Shown in pieces: positions 1-10,783 of a stretch of DNA of 64,000 nucleotides. Made by a program: the position numbers and the translations under genes. Below the pieces are notes generated by a model, which searched no databases, was not told where the DNA came from, and saw nothing but the letters and a program-made list of their open reading frames with translations. Each line of letters begins with the position of its first letter. The first letter of the stretch is position 1. Source of the DNA: Adhaeribacter rhizoryzae (GTDB lineage: Bacteria > Bacteroidota > Bacteroidia > Cytophagales > Hymenobacteraceae); NCBI RefSeq assembly GCF_008629685.1, contig NZ_VWSF01000027.1:22606-86605 (forward strand). The letters run 5' to 3'.

Positions 1-1717
1 GGGTACCGAACTCGATTTTAAGCCGCTAAATATTCCGGCTGCGCCTGAAAATTTTATGGCAGAATTTTCGAACAAAGTACTGGAAAAAGAGCCGCCCGCC
101 GAATTAGGCAGTAACAACTGGGCCGTAGCCGGCAACAAAACCACTACGGGTTTCCCCATGCTGGCCAACGACCCGCATTTGCAGCTTAATTTGCCGTCTA
201 TCTGGTACCAAGTGCAACTGGTAGCACCGGGCGTAAATGTGTACGGCGTTTCTATTCCGGGTGCGCCGGGTATTATTATTGGCTTTAATAAAGAGGTAAG
301 CTGGGGCGTAACCAACGTAGATGCCGATGTGATGGATTGGTACCAGATAAAATTTAAAGATGCCACCAAAAAAGAATATTTCCACGACAACCAATGGAAA
401 CCGGTGCGGCAGGTAATAGAAAAAATAAAAATAAGAGGCGGTGCTATCCGCAACGATACTGTTTATTATACCCACCACGGCCCGGTGGTATACGACCGCC
501 CGGAAGAAGTTTTTAACAAGCAAACGCCGGTAAGCCACGCCATGCGCTGGATTGCCCACGATAAATCGAACGAGCTGCGTACGCTTTACCTGCTTAATCG
601 GGCGCATAATTACCAGGATTTTCAAGAGGCCTTGCAATACTGGGTAGCCCCGGCCCAAAACTTTGTTTACGCCGATGTGCACCAGGATATTGCTCTGTGG
701 CCCAATGGTAAATTTCCGCTGAAATGGAAAACCCAGGGCAAATTTACCCTGGATGGCAGTAATAAAACCCACGATTGGCAAGGCTGGATTCCGGCCGCAC
801 AAAATCCGCACGTGAAAAATCCGGCGCGGGGTTTTGTGTCTTCGGCCAACCAGTTTTCGGCTGGCCCGGATTACCCGTATTATATAAATTGGGAGTTTGC
901 CCCCGCCGATCGGGGTATCCGGATAAACCAACGGCTTGCGGCCATGCAAAAAATATCGCCGGACAGCATGCGCGGCCTGCAAAACGATAACTTTAATATT
1001 AACGCCCAAACTGTATTGCCCACGCTGTTGGCTCAGTTAGATAAAAATAAATTAAACCAAACCCAGCAACAAGCATTTCTGGAACTTTCAAAATGGCAAT
1101 ATTATAACCACCCAGACCAACTCAGCCCGACAATATTTGAGGTGTGGTGGCAAGCTTTAAGCAAAGCTATCTGGGACGATGAGTTTGGGAGCAAAACCGG
1201 GTTAGAAATGCGTTACCCTAACCGCGACCGCACCTGGCATTTAGTTTTGCAGGAACCCCAGGCCAAATGGTACGATAATATTCATACGCCCGCCAAAGAA
1301 ACGCTGCCCATGCTGGCCCAACAAACTTTTGTTGCTACTATTGATTCGCTGGCAAAACAGCACGGCGCATTAGGTAAAAAGTGGCAGTGGGCCAACCACA
1401 AAGCTACTTCGGTGCAGCATTTGGCTAAATTGCCGGGCTTTGGCCACGAAAATATATTTGTTGGCGGTGGTCGCAATATTGTAAATGCCACTTCGGAGCG
1501 AAACGGGCCATCGTGGCGCATGGTAGTGGCCTTGGGGCCGCAGGTAAAAGGCTACGGCATTTACCCCGGCGGCCAGTCGGGCAACCCCGGCAGCTTTTAC
1601 TACGACAACCTGCTGGAAACCTGGCGACAAGGCAAACTTAATGAATTGGTGTATTTGCAATCTCCAACTGATGGTAATGCTCAGTTCGTATCTAAATTAA
1701 GCTTGCGGAAAAAGTAG
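1..1717 (+). CDS. Penicillin acylase family protein, 5' end outside window
   Basis: N-terminal nucleophile amidohydrolase of the penicillin/acyl-homoserine-lactone acylase family, which hydrolyses amide bonds of acylated substrates, usually in the periplasm. The reading frame is open from base 2, so the signal peptide, alpha subunit and spacer lie upstream and the true start is not visible. The first in-frame ATG, at 56, is internal. The beta-subunit nucleophile is most likely the Ser of LGSNNWAV (codon at 110-112), where the precursor would cleave itself; about 535 residues follow. An NDPHL motif comes soon after, and a C-terminal GGQSGNPGSFYYDN block matches the conserved end of the family. 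Substrate cannot be told from sequence. The family call is firm. Confidence 0.9.
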   Translation, partial: GTELDFKPLNIPAAPENFMAEFSNKVLEKEPPAELGSNNWAVAGNKTTTGFPMLANDPHLQLNLPSIWYQVQLVAPGVNVYGVSIPGAPGIIIGFNKEVSWGVTNVDADVMDWYQIKFKDATKKEYFHDNQWKPVRQVIEKIKIRGGAIRNDTVYYTHHGPVVYDRPEEVFNKQTPVSHAMRWIAHDKSNELRTLYLLNRAHNYQDFQEALQYWVAPAQNFVYADVHQDIALWPNGKFPLKWKTQGKFTLDGSNKTHDWQGWIPAAQNPHVKNPARGFVSSANQFSAGPDYPYYINWEFAPADRGIRINQRLAAMQKISPDSMRGLQNDNFNINAQTVLPTLLAQLDKNKLNQTQQQAFLELSKWQYYNHPDQLSPTIFEVWWQALSKAIWDDEFGSKTGLEMRYPNRDRTWHLVLQEPQAKWYDNIHTPAKETLPMLAQQTFVATIDSLAKQHGALGKKWQWANHKATSVQHLAKLPGFGHENIFVGGGRNIVNATSERNGPSWRMVVALGPQVKGYGIYPGGQSGNPGSFYYDNLLETWRQGKLNELVYLQSPTDGNAQFVSKLSLRKK

Positions 1718-1783
1718 CGCAGCTGGTTTTAGAATTATTAATTTATAATAAATAGATCTTAACTGTTTAGCCAAACTAAATTT

Positions 1784-2125
1784 ATGCGTTTATTTTTATT
1801 GCTGTTAGTTTTAAGTTTTGCCTTGCAGTGGGTTTTACCCTGGTGGATTTTGGCCATAGTATCTTTTGTTCTGGCTTTTTGGTTGGCTAAAAAAGGTAGC
1901 GGCGCCTTTTGGGCAGGCTTTGGTGCTATATTTTTGGGCTGGCTGGGTTTAAGCTTATTTTTTCATTTGCGCAACGATGGCATCTTAACCAGCCGGGTTG
2001 CTACACTTTTTACGTTGCCGCAACCCTGGTTGCTCTTGTTGGTTACCGCGGTGGTGGGAGGCTTGGTTGGTGGTTTAGCGGCTTTAACCGGCTATTTTTT
2101 CCGTCGGGCTTGGGTTCAAAAGTAA
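1784..2125 (+). CDS. Small hydrophobic membrane protein
   Basis: Protein of 113 residues that is almost wholly hydrophobic: about four membrane segments (near residues 3-20, 22-38, 43-60 and 80-105) separated by short loops with Lys and Arg, ending in a basic tail. It starts 66 bases after the acylase gene on the same strand and may be co-transcribed with it. I recognise no catalytic motif and no named family with confidence. An overlapping ORF in another frame (1909-2214) lacks this composition and was left out. Confidence 0.7.
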   Translation: MRLFLLLLVLSFALQWVLPWWILAIVSFVLAFWLAKKGSGAFWAGFGAIFLGWLGLSLFFHLRNDGILTSRVATLFTLPQPWLLLLVTAVVGGLVGGLAALTGYFFRRAWVQK

Positions 2126-3325
2126 TATTCATACGGTTGCAAAAGCGCTACCTACCCGATTGGCTGAACGCATTCCATTCAGGTTCTCTTGTTCTTAAAT
2201 CAGCAATAATATAATTGTTTTTGTAGCTGTTAACCCCAACAGCCTGCTTGTTTGGGCGCTAATTTAATCCAACGGATTAAAGCAAACTTGTGATGCTCCT
2301 GTTTTTACAGTTAGCATTAGCGCTTCTGGCGTCTAATATATTCCAAAATATCGTTGCTCTTACCAGATGTTGCCATAGGTTATTATGGCTTTATAATCAG
2401 CTAGCGCCTAAAAAATTGGGTATTTATTACTTTGCCACAATCTTGTATAGCTAAGGGTTTTTACAAGTATCATCAGAATGCTATTTGTAAATTGTTGATG
2501 GATATTTGTAGTATTCCAATAAGTATTTGCTTGAATATTTTAAATGCAATGAAAATTATAGAAATTTAATATTTTAAATAAATTTAAATAACCTGGCAAT
2601 ACAAGTTTAAAATAGGGCAGTTTTAACTAAAAAGGCTTTTTGTTATGGTTTAATATTATGCCAATTTATTCAGATAAAATTTAATGTATAAGCTTAAGTG
2701 TTGAGAATATTTAATCATAATGCAGTTATAATAAATTATAATCACCAAAACTTGTTCCTGGAGATGAGGAGAAAAATTTAAAAATTTTAAAAACAGCCTT
2801 CACATTAAATATATTTTACAATTGGGTTGATATAAGCAAATTGATTTAAAATATTTCAGGTTTAGGTTATTAATATTAAATATTATTTAATCCTGAATAT
2901 GATATAATTCCTGTTTTAAGGATGAATTATTTTTTTATATACAATATAACTTTAATTTTGATATTGTAAACTGAACTATCTAACAAACAAACAAGCTATT
3001 ATGACTTCTAAAGCAAACTTTCGTTCCCCCTATCTTTTATAGTACCTGTCCCTACCGTTTAGTTTGGGAAGAATCAGCTTGAAATTAACTGATGCTTCAA
3101 CGTTGGTGGGTTAACCGGCATTTGACAATATTGTTGAACCAGCCTGGGTAAGGTTAAACAAATATTGTAACTGGTTGTTGATTAACCAATTGTGTGGTTG
3201 AGTGTTAAACTAAAACAATGCTGCCTATTTTCAAACTACTATCCTGAATAAGCAAAAGAAAGGCGTAAGCTTTGCCTCTTGTCTATTTTATTTAAACAAA
3301 CCCTTACAAACAACAAACAAACCTT
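2126..3325. other. 1.2-kb AT-rich intergenic region before susC
   Basis: No gene could be supported here. The segment is strongly AT-rich, especially 2460-2960. Visible items are a short palindrome at 2263-2281 (TTTAATCC, 3-nt gap, GGATTAAA), a promoter-like site at 2931-2960, and a 13-codon reading frame beginning at 3001 that is preceded by the same kind of ACAAACAAACAA leader as the susC start at 3326. The region may hold a long susC 5' leader or the remains of an earlier gene. Confidence 0.5.
2931..2960 (+). promoter_or_regulatory. Candidate Bacteroidota promoter upstream of susC
   Basis: TAATTTTG at 2953-2960 fits the TAnnTTTG -7 consensus, with TTT 19 bases before it where TTG is expected. 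Transcription from here would give a susC leader of about 360 nt. No better match was seen nearer to the start at 3326. In such an AT-rich stretch a chance match is possible. Confidence 0.35.
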
Positions 3326-6300
3326 ATGACAAAATTTTTATTCATGAAATGCATGCTGCTGCTTTTCTTAATAAGCGAAGTAAGCGCGCAATAGCGACCA
3401 ATATCGGGTACTGTAACCGATGGCGCTTCCAGACAAGGCTTGCCTGGTGTAACAGTTCTGGTAAAAGGTACTTCTACCGGTACCAGCACCGATGTGGATG
3501 GTAATTATACCATTAATGTACCTGCTTCAGGTGTTTTAAGCTTCAGTTTTATTGGTTACACTACCGTAGAGCGGGCTATTGGCAATGCTACTACCATTAA
3601 TGTAACCTTAAACGTAGATGCCGCCCAGTTAAACGAAGTAGTTATTACGGGTTATTCTACGCAAACCCAACAATCTTTTACGGGTTCGGCCAAAGTAGTT
3701 AGCGGCGAAAACTTAGAAAGAAAGAATGTTTCTAACGTTTCGCAGGCTTTAGCTGGTGAAGTAGCCGGGGTGCGGGTTATTAACACCAGCGGTCAGCCTG
3801 GTTCTACCGGCACCATCCGTATCCGGGGTTTAGGTTCGGTAAACGGTAACCGCGATCCTTTATATGTAGTTGATGGCGTGCCTTTTACCGGTAACCTTAA
3901 CGCCATTAATCCCGCCGATATTGAGTCGGCTACGGTACTGAAAGATGCGGCTGCTACGGCTATTTACGGTTCCAGAGGCGCCAACGGGGTAGTGGTAATT
4001 ACTACTAAAAGCGGCAAAGGTAAAGCTTCTTACATTGAGGCTGATGCCAGCACGGGTACCAACATGGCTTTGCTGCCCCGCTACAGCACCATTAAGTCGC
4101 CGGAGCAATATATTGGCTTAGGCTGGGAGGCTTTGTACAACCAAGGTGTGGCCTTAAATAATGCCAACCCTACCAACTTCGCCAACACCCGGTTATTCTC
4201 TACTTCTGGTATCCGGACCAATTATAACATGTGGAATGCCACAGCTGCCGAATTAATTGATCCGGCTACCCGCACTGTAAGACCCGGCGTTACCCGGAAA
4301 TACACTCCGGAAAACTGGGAAGATTTTGCTTTCCAAAACGCGGCCCGCAACGAGGTAAACGTTAAGTTTGGCGGTTCTACCGGTAAAACAAATTATTATT
4401 CTTCTTTCGGTTTCTTAGACGACCAAGGCTATATTATTAACTCTGATTTCCAACGTTTATCGGCCCGTTTAAATGTTACCCAGGAAATTAAAAAATGGTT
4501 AACCGGCGGGGTAAACTTTGGTTATGCCAGAACCGAAAGCAATAATAACGGCCAGTCAGAAGATTCAGGTAGTATTTTCTGGTTTGCCGATAACATGCCG
4601 CCCATTTATCCTTTGTTTATGCGCGATGGCGAAGGTAAATTACTCACCGACCCAATATTTGGCGGTAACCGCTTTGATTACGGTGGTGGTTCTAATGCTA
4701 CTTCCCGTGGTTTTGGTGGTTTAACCAATGCTATTTCGGATGCTACTTACGATGTAAACCGGAATAACCGGAACGAACTGAACGGTAGCGCCAACTTAAA
4801 CTTTAATATTCTGGAAGGCTTAACCTTTGAGAACCGCTTGGGTTTGCAGTATTACAACGATAAATATGTAAACCGGGGTAATAAATATTACGGCAGTTCT
4901 GCTTCTCAGAATGGTAGCCTTTATACCGAAAGAGAAGAGTTAACGTCTTTTAACTTATTAAATTTATTAAGATACAATAAAACTTTTGGCCAACACGGTA
5001 TAGAAGCTTTAGCCGCGCACGAAGCCAGCAACTGGCGCCGGAGCCTTTTAATTGCTTCGGGTTATAACCTGGTAGATCCGGATTTGTTAGACTTGAGCAA
5101 TGCGGTGGTATTTAACCCATCTAATTCTTACACCAATGCTTATTCTTTAGAAAGTTACTTCGCGCAGGTTAACTACGATTTCTCTAAAAAATACTTCTTA
5201 TCCGGTACTATCCGGCGAGATGGTTCTTCCCGGTTCCGCGAAGATAAATGGGGTACGTTTGGTTCAATAGGTGCTGCCTGGTTAATATCCAGCGAAGATT
5301 TTATGAGCAATCTGCCTATTCTAAATAATTTAAAATTAAAGGCTAGCTACGGCTTAATCGGCGATCAGGCGGGGGTAGGTTACTATCCGGGGTACGATTT
5401 ATTTAACGTTGATAACTTAAACGATGCGCCGGCTTTCTCTTTCTACACCAAAGGTAACCCCAATTTAACCTGGGAAACTTCTAAGATGTTCCAGACCGGA
5501 ATTGAATTTAGTTTAGGCGAATTTTTAGACGGTTCATTGGATTATTATATCAAAAACACCGACAACTTAATATTCGAAAGAAGAGTTGGGCCTTCTATTG
5601 GTTATGCCTTATTGCTGGTAAACGACGGTAAATTAAGAAACCGGGGCTTTGAATTTGATTTAACCGGCCATGTGCTGAAAACCGAAGATTACCGTTTAGA
5701 CCTGAATGTAAACGGCGAAATTTTTGATAACGAGATTACCGAAATGCCTTTAGACCCGGTTACGGGCAAGCAAAAACCCATAGACGTGCAAGCGCCTTAC
5801 GGTTGGTCGGTAGGTCATTCTATTTTTGATTTTTACATGCGCGAATATGCCGGTGTTGATAAAGTAGATGGCAGAGCTATGTGGAATGTAGTATACAACG
5901 ACGCAAATAATAATAATACAGTAGATGCCGGCGAAGGTATCGCTGACTTAACCAATTATTTAGCTGGTAATCCGGATGTGCAGGAATCTGACCTGAAGAC
6001 CACTACTACCAAAACCTACACCAGTGCCACTCAGAAATACATTGGCAAATCGGCTATTCCTAAAATAAGAGGCGCCTTTAACTTAGCTGGCGGTTACAAA
6101 GGTTTTGATTTAAGTGCGCAGTTTATTTATAGCCTGGGTGGTTATGCTTACGATTACCGCTATGCTTCTTTAATGGGCAACGGTTTAATTGGTAGCAACA
6201 ACTGGCACACCGATATTTTAAACAGATGGCAGAGCGCCGATGCACCAGGCGATGGCGTAGTTCCGCGTCTTTCTAACAACGCCGATTTAAACGCAGCCGG

Positions 6301-6571
6301 TGCTTCTACCCGCTTCCTGACCAAAGCCAATTACCTGGGCCTGAACAATGTGCGCTTAAGCTACACCGTTCCGGCTAACTTAACCGAAAAAGTTGGTTTA
6401 GGTGGTCTTACCGTATGGGTATCCGGCGATAATTTATGGATTAATACTGCTCGTAAAGGCTTTAACCCTGCTATTTCGGAGGCTGGTAGCTCTAACCGCG
6501 ATAATAACCAAAGCAGATACCAGTACAATCCTTTATCTACCTTAACCGGTGGTTTACGCGTTAAATTTTAA
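3326..6571 (+). CDS. SusC/RagA-family TonB-linked outer membrane protein with in-frame amber codon
   Basis: TonB-dependent outer-membrane transporter that works with the SusD lipoprotein downstream to import an oligomeric nutrient. Translation from ATG 3326 gives a clear signal peptide of 22 residues ending in VSAQ, then TAG at 3392-3394, then an uninterrupted frame in the same phase through 6571. The part after the stop begins with the expected RPISGTVTDG start of a carboxypeptidase-regulatory-like domain, then the plug (GTIRIRGLGSVNG, DPLYVVDGVP) and a long beta-barrel ending in GGLRVKF. About 1080 codons is normal for the family. The TAG may be a CAG-to-TAG transition. Taken literally, the product is cut after the signal peptide; restart at TTG 3440 would lack an export signal. 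Pseudogene, sequencing error or suppression remain open. Confidence 0.85.
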
Positions 6572-6581
6572 TTAAACAGAA

Positions 6582-8144
6582 ATGAAGAAAAATATATATT
6601 TAATGGGTGCAGTTGCTCTTTCGTTTTTGGTGAGCAGTTGTAAAGATGATTTTCTGGATGAAAAACCAACCCAACGGTTATCGCCGGAACAAATTGCCAA
6701 AGCAGCGGAAAAAGACCCTACTTTGTTAAATGGCAGTATTGCGGGTTTATACGCTACCATGTATAATACCGAAACTGGCGGTACCACTAACCACGACGAT
6801 TTCGGCCAAAAAGGCTACGATATTTTCAGCGATTTTCTGGTATCGGATGTGGCTTTGGCCGGTACAAATTACGGCTGGTATACCACCGTGGTACGGTATC
6901 AGGCTACTAAAGATTTTACGGGTAACCCGGCTTACCAACCGTGGCGGTATTATTACCGGCTTATTTTGGGCGCCAATACCGTAATAGATGCCTTGGGTGG
7001 TTCAGATGCCGAGCAAACCTTACCGCAAAACCGTTATACCATGGGCCAGGCCAAAGCAGTTCGGGCTTACGCTTACTTTTACCTGGCGCAGTTTTATGCA
7101 ACCGGTTATGGTAATGGCACCGAAAAAATATTGCCTATCTACAAAGATACCAATTCGCCGAACCAGCCAAAAAGCACTACCGCTGAGGTTTATGATTTTA
7201 TCGTGTCGGATTTAACCCAGGCCATCGAATATTTAGACGGCTTTAACCGGGCTTCTAAAGACCAGATAAATCAGCAGGTAGCAAAAGGCTTATTGGTTTA
7301 CGCTTTATCGGCAAGGGGTACAACCGCCGATTTAAATCAGGTAGTTAAGCTTACCGATGAAGTTATTGCCAATGGCGGTTTCCGGTTGTTAGAGAAAAAC
7401 GAAGTAGTTGCCCAGATTGATCCGGCTACCGGCCGTGTGTTAAATCCGGAATCGGGCTTTAACAATGTAGCTAGCCCAAGCTGGATGTGGGGCGTAGACC
7501 TTACTTTAGCCAATAACCTCGACCTGGTATCGTGGTGGGGACAAATGGATATTTTTACTTACAGCTATGCCTGGGCCGGTGACCCTAAAACCATCGACAA
7601 AGGCTTGTATGATGCCATTCGGGCCGACGATGTTAGAAAAAATCAGTTTGATCCGGAAGATGGTGGTGTTGAGCAATTCTACGAAGAAGATGGCTACGCC
7701 GAAGGCGACATGGACTTAATGCCGGTAAATAAATTCTTTGATCCGGCTCGCGTAATTGGTGGTCAGCGTAATGTGGTTACCGATTACGTGTACATGCGCT
7801 TAGAAGAAATGTATTTATTAAACGCCGAAGCCAAAGCCCGGTTAGGCCAGGAAGGTGCCGCCAAAGACATTCTGAAACAACTGTTAGCCAAAAGGCTAAC
7901 CAACGTTAATTATGTAGATGCTTTGGGCGGACAAGCCTTGCTAGATGAAATTTACCTGCAAACCCGCATAGAATTATGGGGAGAAGGCAAAGCTTATTTA
8001 GCCATGAAACGCCTGAAGAAAACCGTTACCCGCGGTTCTAACCATTTGTTCGAAGCCGGGAAATCGTTTACGTATGACGCCGACGAATTAACTTTCCCAA
8101 TTCCGCAGGCCGAAGTATTAAACAATCCAGTGCTGAACCAATAA
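6582..8144 (+). CDS. RagB/SusD family nutrient-uptake lipoprotein
   Basis: Surface lipoprotein that captures substrate and closes over the SusC barrel. A signal peptide with lipobox LVSSC puts the lipidated Cys at about residue 20, followed by DDFLDEKPTQ, the usual SusD start. The TPR-like helical body contains the typical PWRYYYRLILGANTVID segment and a YVYMRLEEMYLLNAEA segment, and the protein ends in the characteristic FPIPQAEVLNNPVLNQ. At 520 residues it is of normal size. It lies 10 bases after susC and before a strong terminator, so the two form an operon. No polysaccharide-degrading enzyme is adjacent, so the substrate is unknown. This gene is intact even though susC carries a stop. 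Confidence 0.95.
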   Translation: MKKNIYLMGAVALSFLVSSCKDDFLDEKPTQRLSPEQIAKAAEKDPTLLNGSIAGLYATMYNTETGGTTNHDDFGQKGYDIFSDFLVSDVALAGTNYGWYTTVVRYQATKDFTGNPAYQPWRYYYRLILGANTVIDALGGSDAEQTLPQNRYTMGQAKAVRAYAYFYLAQFYATGYGNGTEKILPIYKDTNSPNQPKSTTAEVYDFIVSDLTQAIEYLDGFNRASKDQINQQVAKGLLVYALSARGTTADLNQVVKLTDEVIANGGFRLLEKNEVVAQIDPATGRVLNPESGFNNVASPSWMWGVDLTLANNLDLVSWWGQMDIFTYSYAWAGDPKTIDKGLYDAIRADDVRKNQFDPEDGGVEQFYEEDGYAEGDMDLMPVNKFFDPARVIGGQRNVVTDYVYMRLEEMYLLNAEAKARLGQEGAAKDILKQLLAKRLTNVNYVDALGGQALLDEIYLQTRIELWGEGKAYLAMKRLKKTVTRGSNHLFEAGKSFTYDADELTFPIPQAEVLNNPVLNQ

Positions 8145-8200
8145 GTAGTTTTTAGATAGCTAATAAGCTATCCGGAAATTATAATTTAACTAATAGTATT

Positions 8201-8236
8201 ACAAGGGCTGTTCGCAAGAGCAGCCCTTGTTTTTAT
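8201..8236 (+). terminator. Intrinsic terminator after susCD
   Basis: Perfect 10-bp stem ACAAGGGCTG (8201-8210) with CAGCCCTTGT (8221-8230), a 10-nt loop and a T-rich tail. It sits 57 bases after the susD stop codon and separates the susCD pair from the S9 peptidase. Confidence 0.85.
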
Positions 8237-8369
8237 TATCAGCAACCGCTATAGCGCGGATTTACTTCCGTGCATTTCTGAATATAAATAATGGCGGGTA
8301 AACAAGAGCAGCCATGCTGTTTTTATCAGAATTTTATTAAAACTTGTACCGAATTTATTTCCTCTTGCT

Positions 8370-10769
8370 ATGCTTCTTTCCAAACGGTTCAATATTCTAA
8401 TATTTACAGTTCTATCGGGTTTATTCTCCCAAACAGGTTTTTGTCAGGGAAACGCTACGGCCACCCTAACCATAGACCAAATAATGCAGGGAACGGCTTT
8501 TACCGGCACTTCGCCCAGCAATATTTCTTGGTCGGAAAATGGCCGGCAAATATATTTCCAGTGGAACCCCGATAACAACCGCCGCGATTCTTTATATACC
8601 GTTAATGCCGATGGCAAAAATATCCGGAAAGTAACGGCCTCGGCAAGCCAGTTATTGCCAACTAGTAACGGGGCTTATAACCGCAACTACACCCAAAAAG
8701 TGTATGAAAAAAACGGCGATATTTATTTGCTGGATGTAAAATCAGGTAAAATAGAGCAGCTTACCAATACCGTAGAGCGAGAATATTTGCCGGACTTTAC
8801 TTTCGACCAAAAGAAAATAGCTTTCCTGCAAAATAACAATTTGTTTTACTTGCACTTGGGTTCCGGCCAGTTGGTGCAGCTAACCGATTTTAGAAAAGGC
8901 CCCAAACCTACTGACCCGGAAGCGCCCAAAAGCGAACAGGAAAAATGGCTACGCAGCCAGCAACCCGCATTATTAAATATTGTAAAACTTCGCGAAGCTG
9001 ATAAAGCCACAGCAAAAGCCCAGGTTAAAGCCAATACCCGAAATCGGCCCTTAACAATTTACCTCGGCGATAAAGCTGTAGATAATATAGTACTGAGCCC
9101 CGACGAACAATATATTACTTACCGTTTGTCTGCTTCGGTGGCAGCTAATACCCAAATAGCGCAGGTGCCAAATTTTGTAACGGGTTCAGGCTTTACCCAA
9201 AATATTGCTACGCGCCCCAAAGTAGGTCATCCCCAGCCGGCTTACGAAATGGCTGTTTACAACCGCCACCAGGATACAACTTACCAAGTTCCTTTCACAG
9301 ATTTGCCGGGTATAAACGAAGTACCAGCTTTCCGGAAAGATTATGCAACTAAAAAAGAAAATACGCCAAAGCCTCGCGCGATAATAGCTTACGGGCCGGT
9401 TTGGTCCGATAATGGAAAAAATGCCTTGCTGGTAGCGCGCGCCCAGGATAACAAAGACCGCTGGCTGCTTAGTTTTGAGCCAACTACCCGTACTACCAAA
9501 TTATTATACCGGCAACACGACGAGGCCTGGATTAATGGCCCTGGTATTGGCTACGGAGCCGGCGAAATTGGCTGGTTACCCGATAATGAGCACATCTGGT
9601 TTCAATCGGAAGAAACCGGTTATTCGCACTTGTATACCGTAAATATTAAAACTGGCGCCAAAAAAGCTTTAACCCACGGCAACTACGAAATATCAAACCT
9701 GCAGCTATCCCGTAATAAAAAGTACTGGTATTTTAATGCAAACAAAAACCACCCCGGCGATGTTCAATTTTACCGGTTGCCCCTACAGGGCGGCGAAGCC
9801 ATTGCTTTAACGTCTTTGCCCGGCAGCCACGAGGTAACTTTATCGCCGGACGAGAAAACGCTGGCCATCCGGTATTCTTACAGCAACAAGCCCTGGGAAT
9901 TGTATTTGCAGGATAATCGGCCAGGGGCTAAACCCAAGCAAGTTACCAATTCGTTACCCCCCGCTTTTAAGGCCTATAACTGGCGCGAACCCGAAGTATT
10001 ATCTTTTAAAGCCGCCGATGGCGTTAATATTTTTGCCCGATTATACCGCCCGGCCCAAACCGTTGCCAAAGGCCCAGCGGTAATTTTTGTACACGGAGCC
10101 GGTTATCTGCAAAACGCGCATAAATGGTGGAGCCAATATTTTCGGGAGTACATGTTTCATAATTTTTTGGTTGACCAAGGTTATACCGTACTGGATATTG
10201 ATTACCGGGGCAGCTCAGGTTATGGCCGCGACGTACGTACCGGCATTTACCGCCACATGGGCGGCAAAGACCTCTCTGACCACGTAGACGGCGCTAAATT
10301 ACTGGTAGATAAGTACGGCGTGGATGCCAAACGCATTGGTATTTATGGCGGCTCGTACGGTGGCTTTATTACCTTAATGGCCATGTTTACGCAGCCTGAT
10401 GTTTTTGCAGCGGGGGCGGCCTTGCGATCCGTTACCGATTGGGCGCATTATAACCACGGCTATACTGCTAATATTTTAAATGAGCCTTTTACCGATAGTC
10501 TCGCTTATGTAAAGAGTTCGCCGATATATTTTGCTGAAGGCTTAAAAGGTGCCTTACTCATGTGCCACGGCATGGTAGATACCAACGTGCATTTTCAGGA
10601 TATTGTGCGGTTGTCGCAGCGGTTAATTGAGCTTAAAAAAGAAAACTGGGAATTAGCCGTTTACCCCGTAGAAGACCATGCTTTTACCGAACCGAGCAGT
10701 TGGGCCGACGAGTACAAACGCATTTTTAAACTCTTTGAAACAAACTTAAAACCTGCTGTTAAGCCTTAA
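8370..10769 (+). CDS. S9 family peptidase (prolyl oligopeptidase/DPP IV type)
   Basis: Serine peptidase of 799 residues with a signal peptide (hydrophobic residues about 8-22, ending GFCQG), so exported. The N-terminal two thirds hold WD40/beta-propeller-like repeats such as NISWSENGRQIYF and TLSPDEKTLAIRY, which in this family gate the active site. The C-terminal alpha/beta-hydrolase domain carries GGSYGG with the nucleophile Ser (about residue 667), a candidate Asp in GMVDTNVHFQD and a His in VEDHAFTEP, giving a complete triad. The usual role is removal of dipeptides or cleavage after Pro in short peptides. The ATG at 8370 directly precedes the signal peptide. The acetyltransferase starts 14 bases downstream. 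Confidence 0.93.
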   Translation: MLLSKRFNILIFTVLSGLFSQTGFCQGNATATLTIDQIMQGTAFTGTSPSNISWSENGRQIYFQWNPDNNRRDSLYTVNADGKNIRKVTASASQLLPTSNGAYNRNYTQKVYEKNGDIYLLDVKSGKIEQLTNTVEREYLPDFTFDQKKIAFLQNNNLFYLHLGSGQLVQLTDFRKGPKPTDPEAPKSEQEKWLRSQQPALLNIVKLREADKATAKAQVKANTRNRPLTIYLGDKAVDNIVLSPDEQYITYRLSASVAANTQIAQVPNFVTGSGFTQNIATRPKVGHPQPAYEMAVYNRHQDTTYQVPFTDLPGINEVPAFRKDYATKKENTPKPRAIIAYGPVWSDNGKNALLVARAQDNKDRWLLSFEPTTRTTKLLYRQHDEAWINGPGIGYGAGEIGWLPDNEHIWFQSEETGYSHLYTVNIKTGAKKALTHGNYEISNLQLSRNKKYWYFNANKNHPGDVQFYRLPLQGGEAIALTSLPGSHEVTLSPDEKTLAIRYSYSNKPWELYLQDNRPGAKPKQVTNSLPPAFKAYNWREPEVLSFKAADGVNIFARLYRPAQTVAKGPAVIFVHGAGYLQNAHKWWSQYFREYMFHNFLVDQGYTVLDIDYRGSSGYGRDVRTGIYRHMGGKDLSDHVDGAKLLVDKYGVDAKRIGIYGGSYGGFITLMAMFTQPDVFAAGAALRSVTDWAHYNHGYTANILNEPFTDSLAYVKSSPIYFAEGLKGALLMCHGMVDTNVHFQDIVRLSQRLIELKKENWELAVYPVEDHAFTEPSSWADEYKRIFKLFETNLKPAVKP

Positions 10770-10783
10770 ACCAGTTTCTATAA

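Noticed and set aside
104..1009. 301-codon open frame on the minus strand inside the penicillin acylase gene
   Set aside because: It lies opposite a gene with clear family motifs; the predicted protein has no recognisable domain and is an antisense shadow.
3440..6571. TTG at 3440 as the susC start
   Set aside because: It would drop the signal peptide and part of the first domain. The same frame continues upstream to ATG 3326, broken only by one TAG.
8291..8575. Plus-strand frame overlapping the S9 peptidase start
   Set aside because: It overlaps the peptidase's signal peptide in another frame and has no protein-like pattern.
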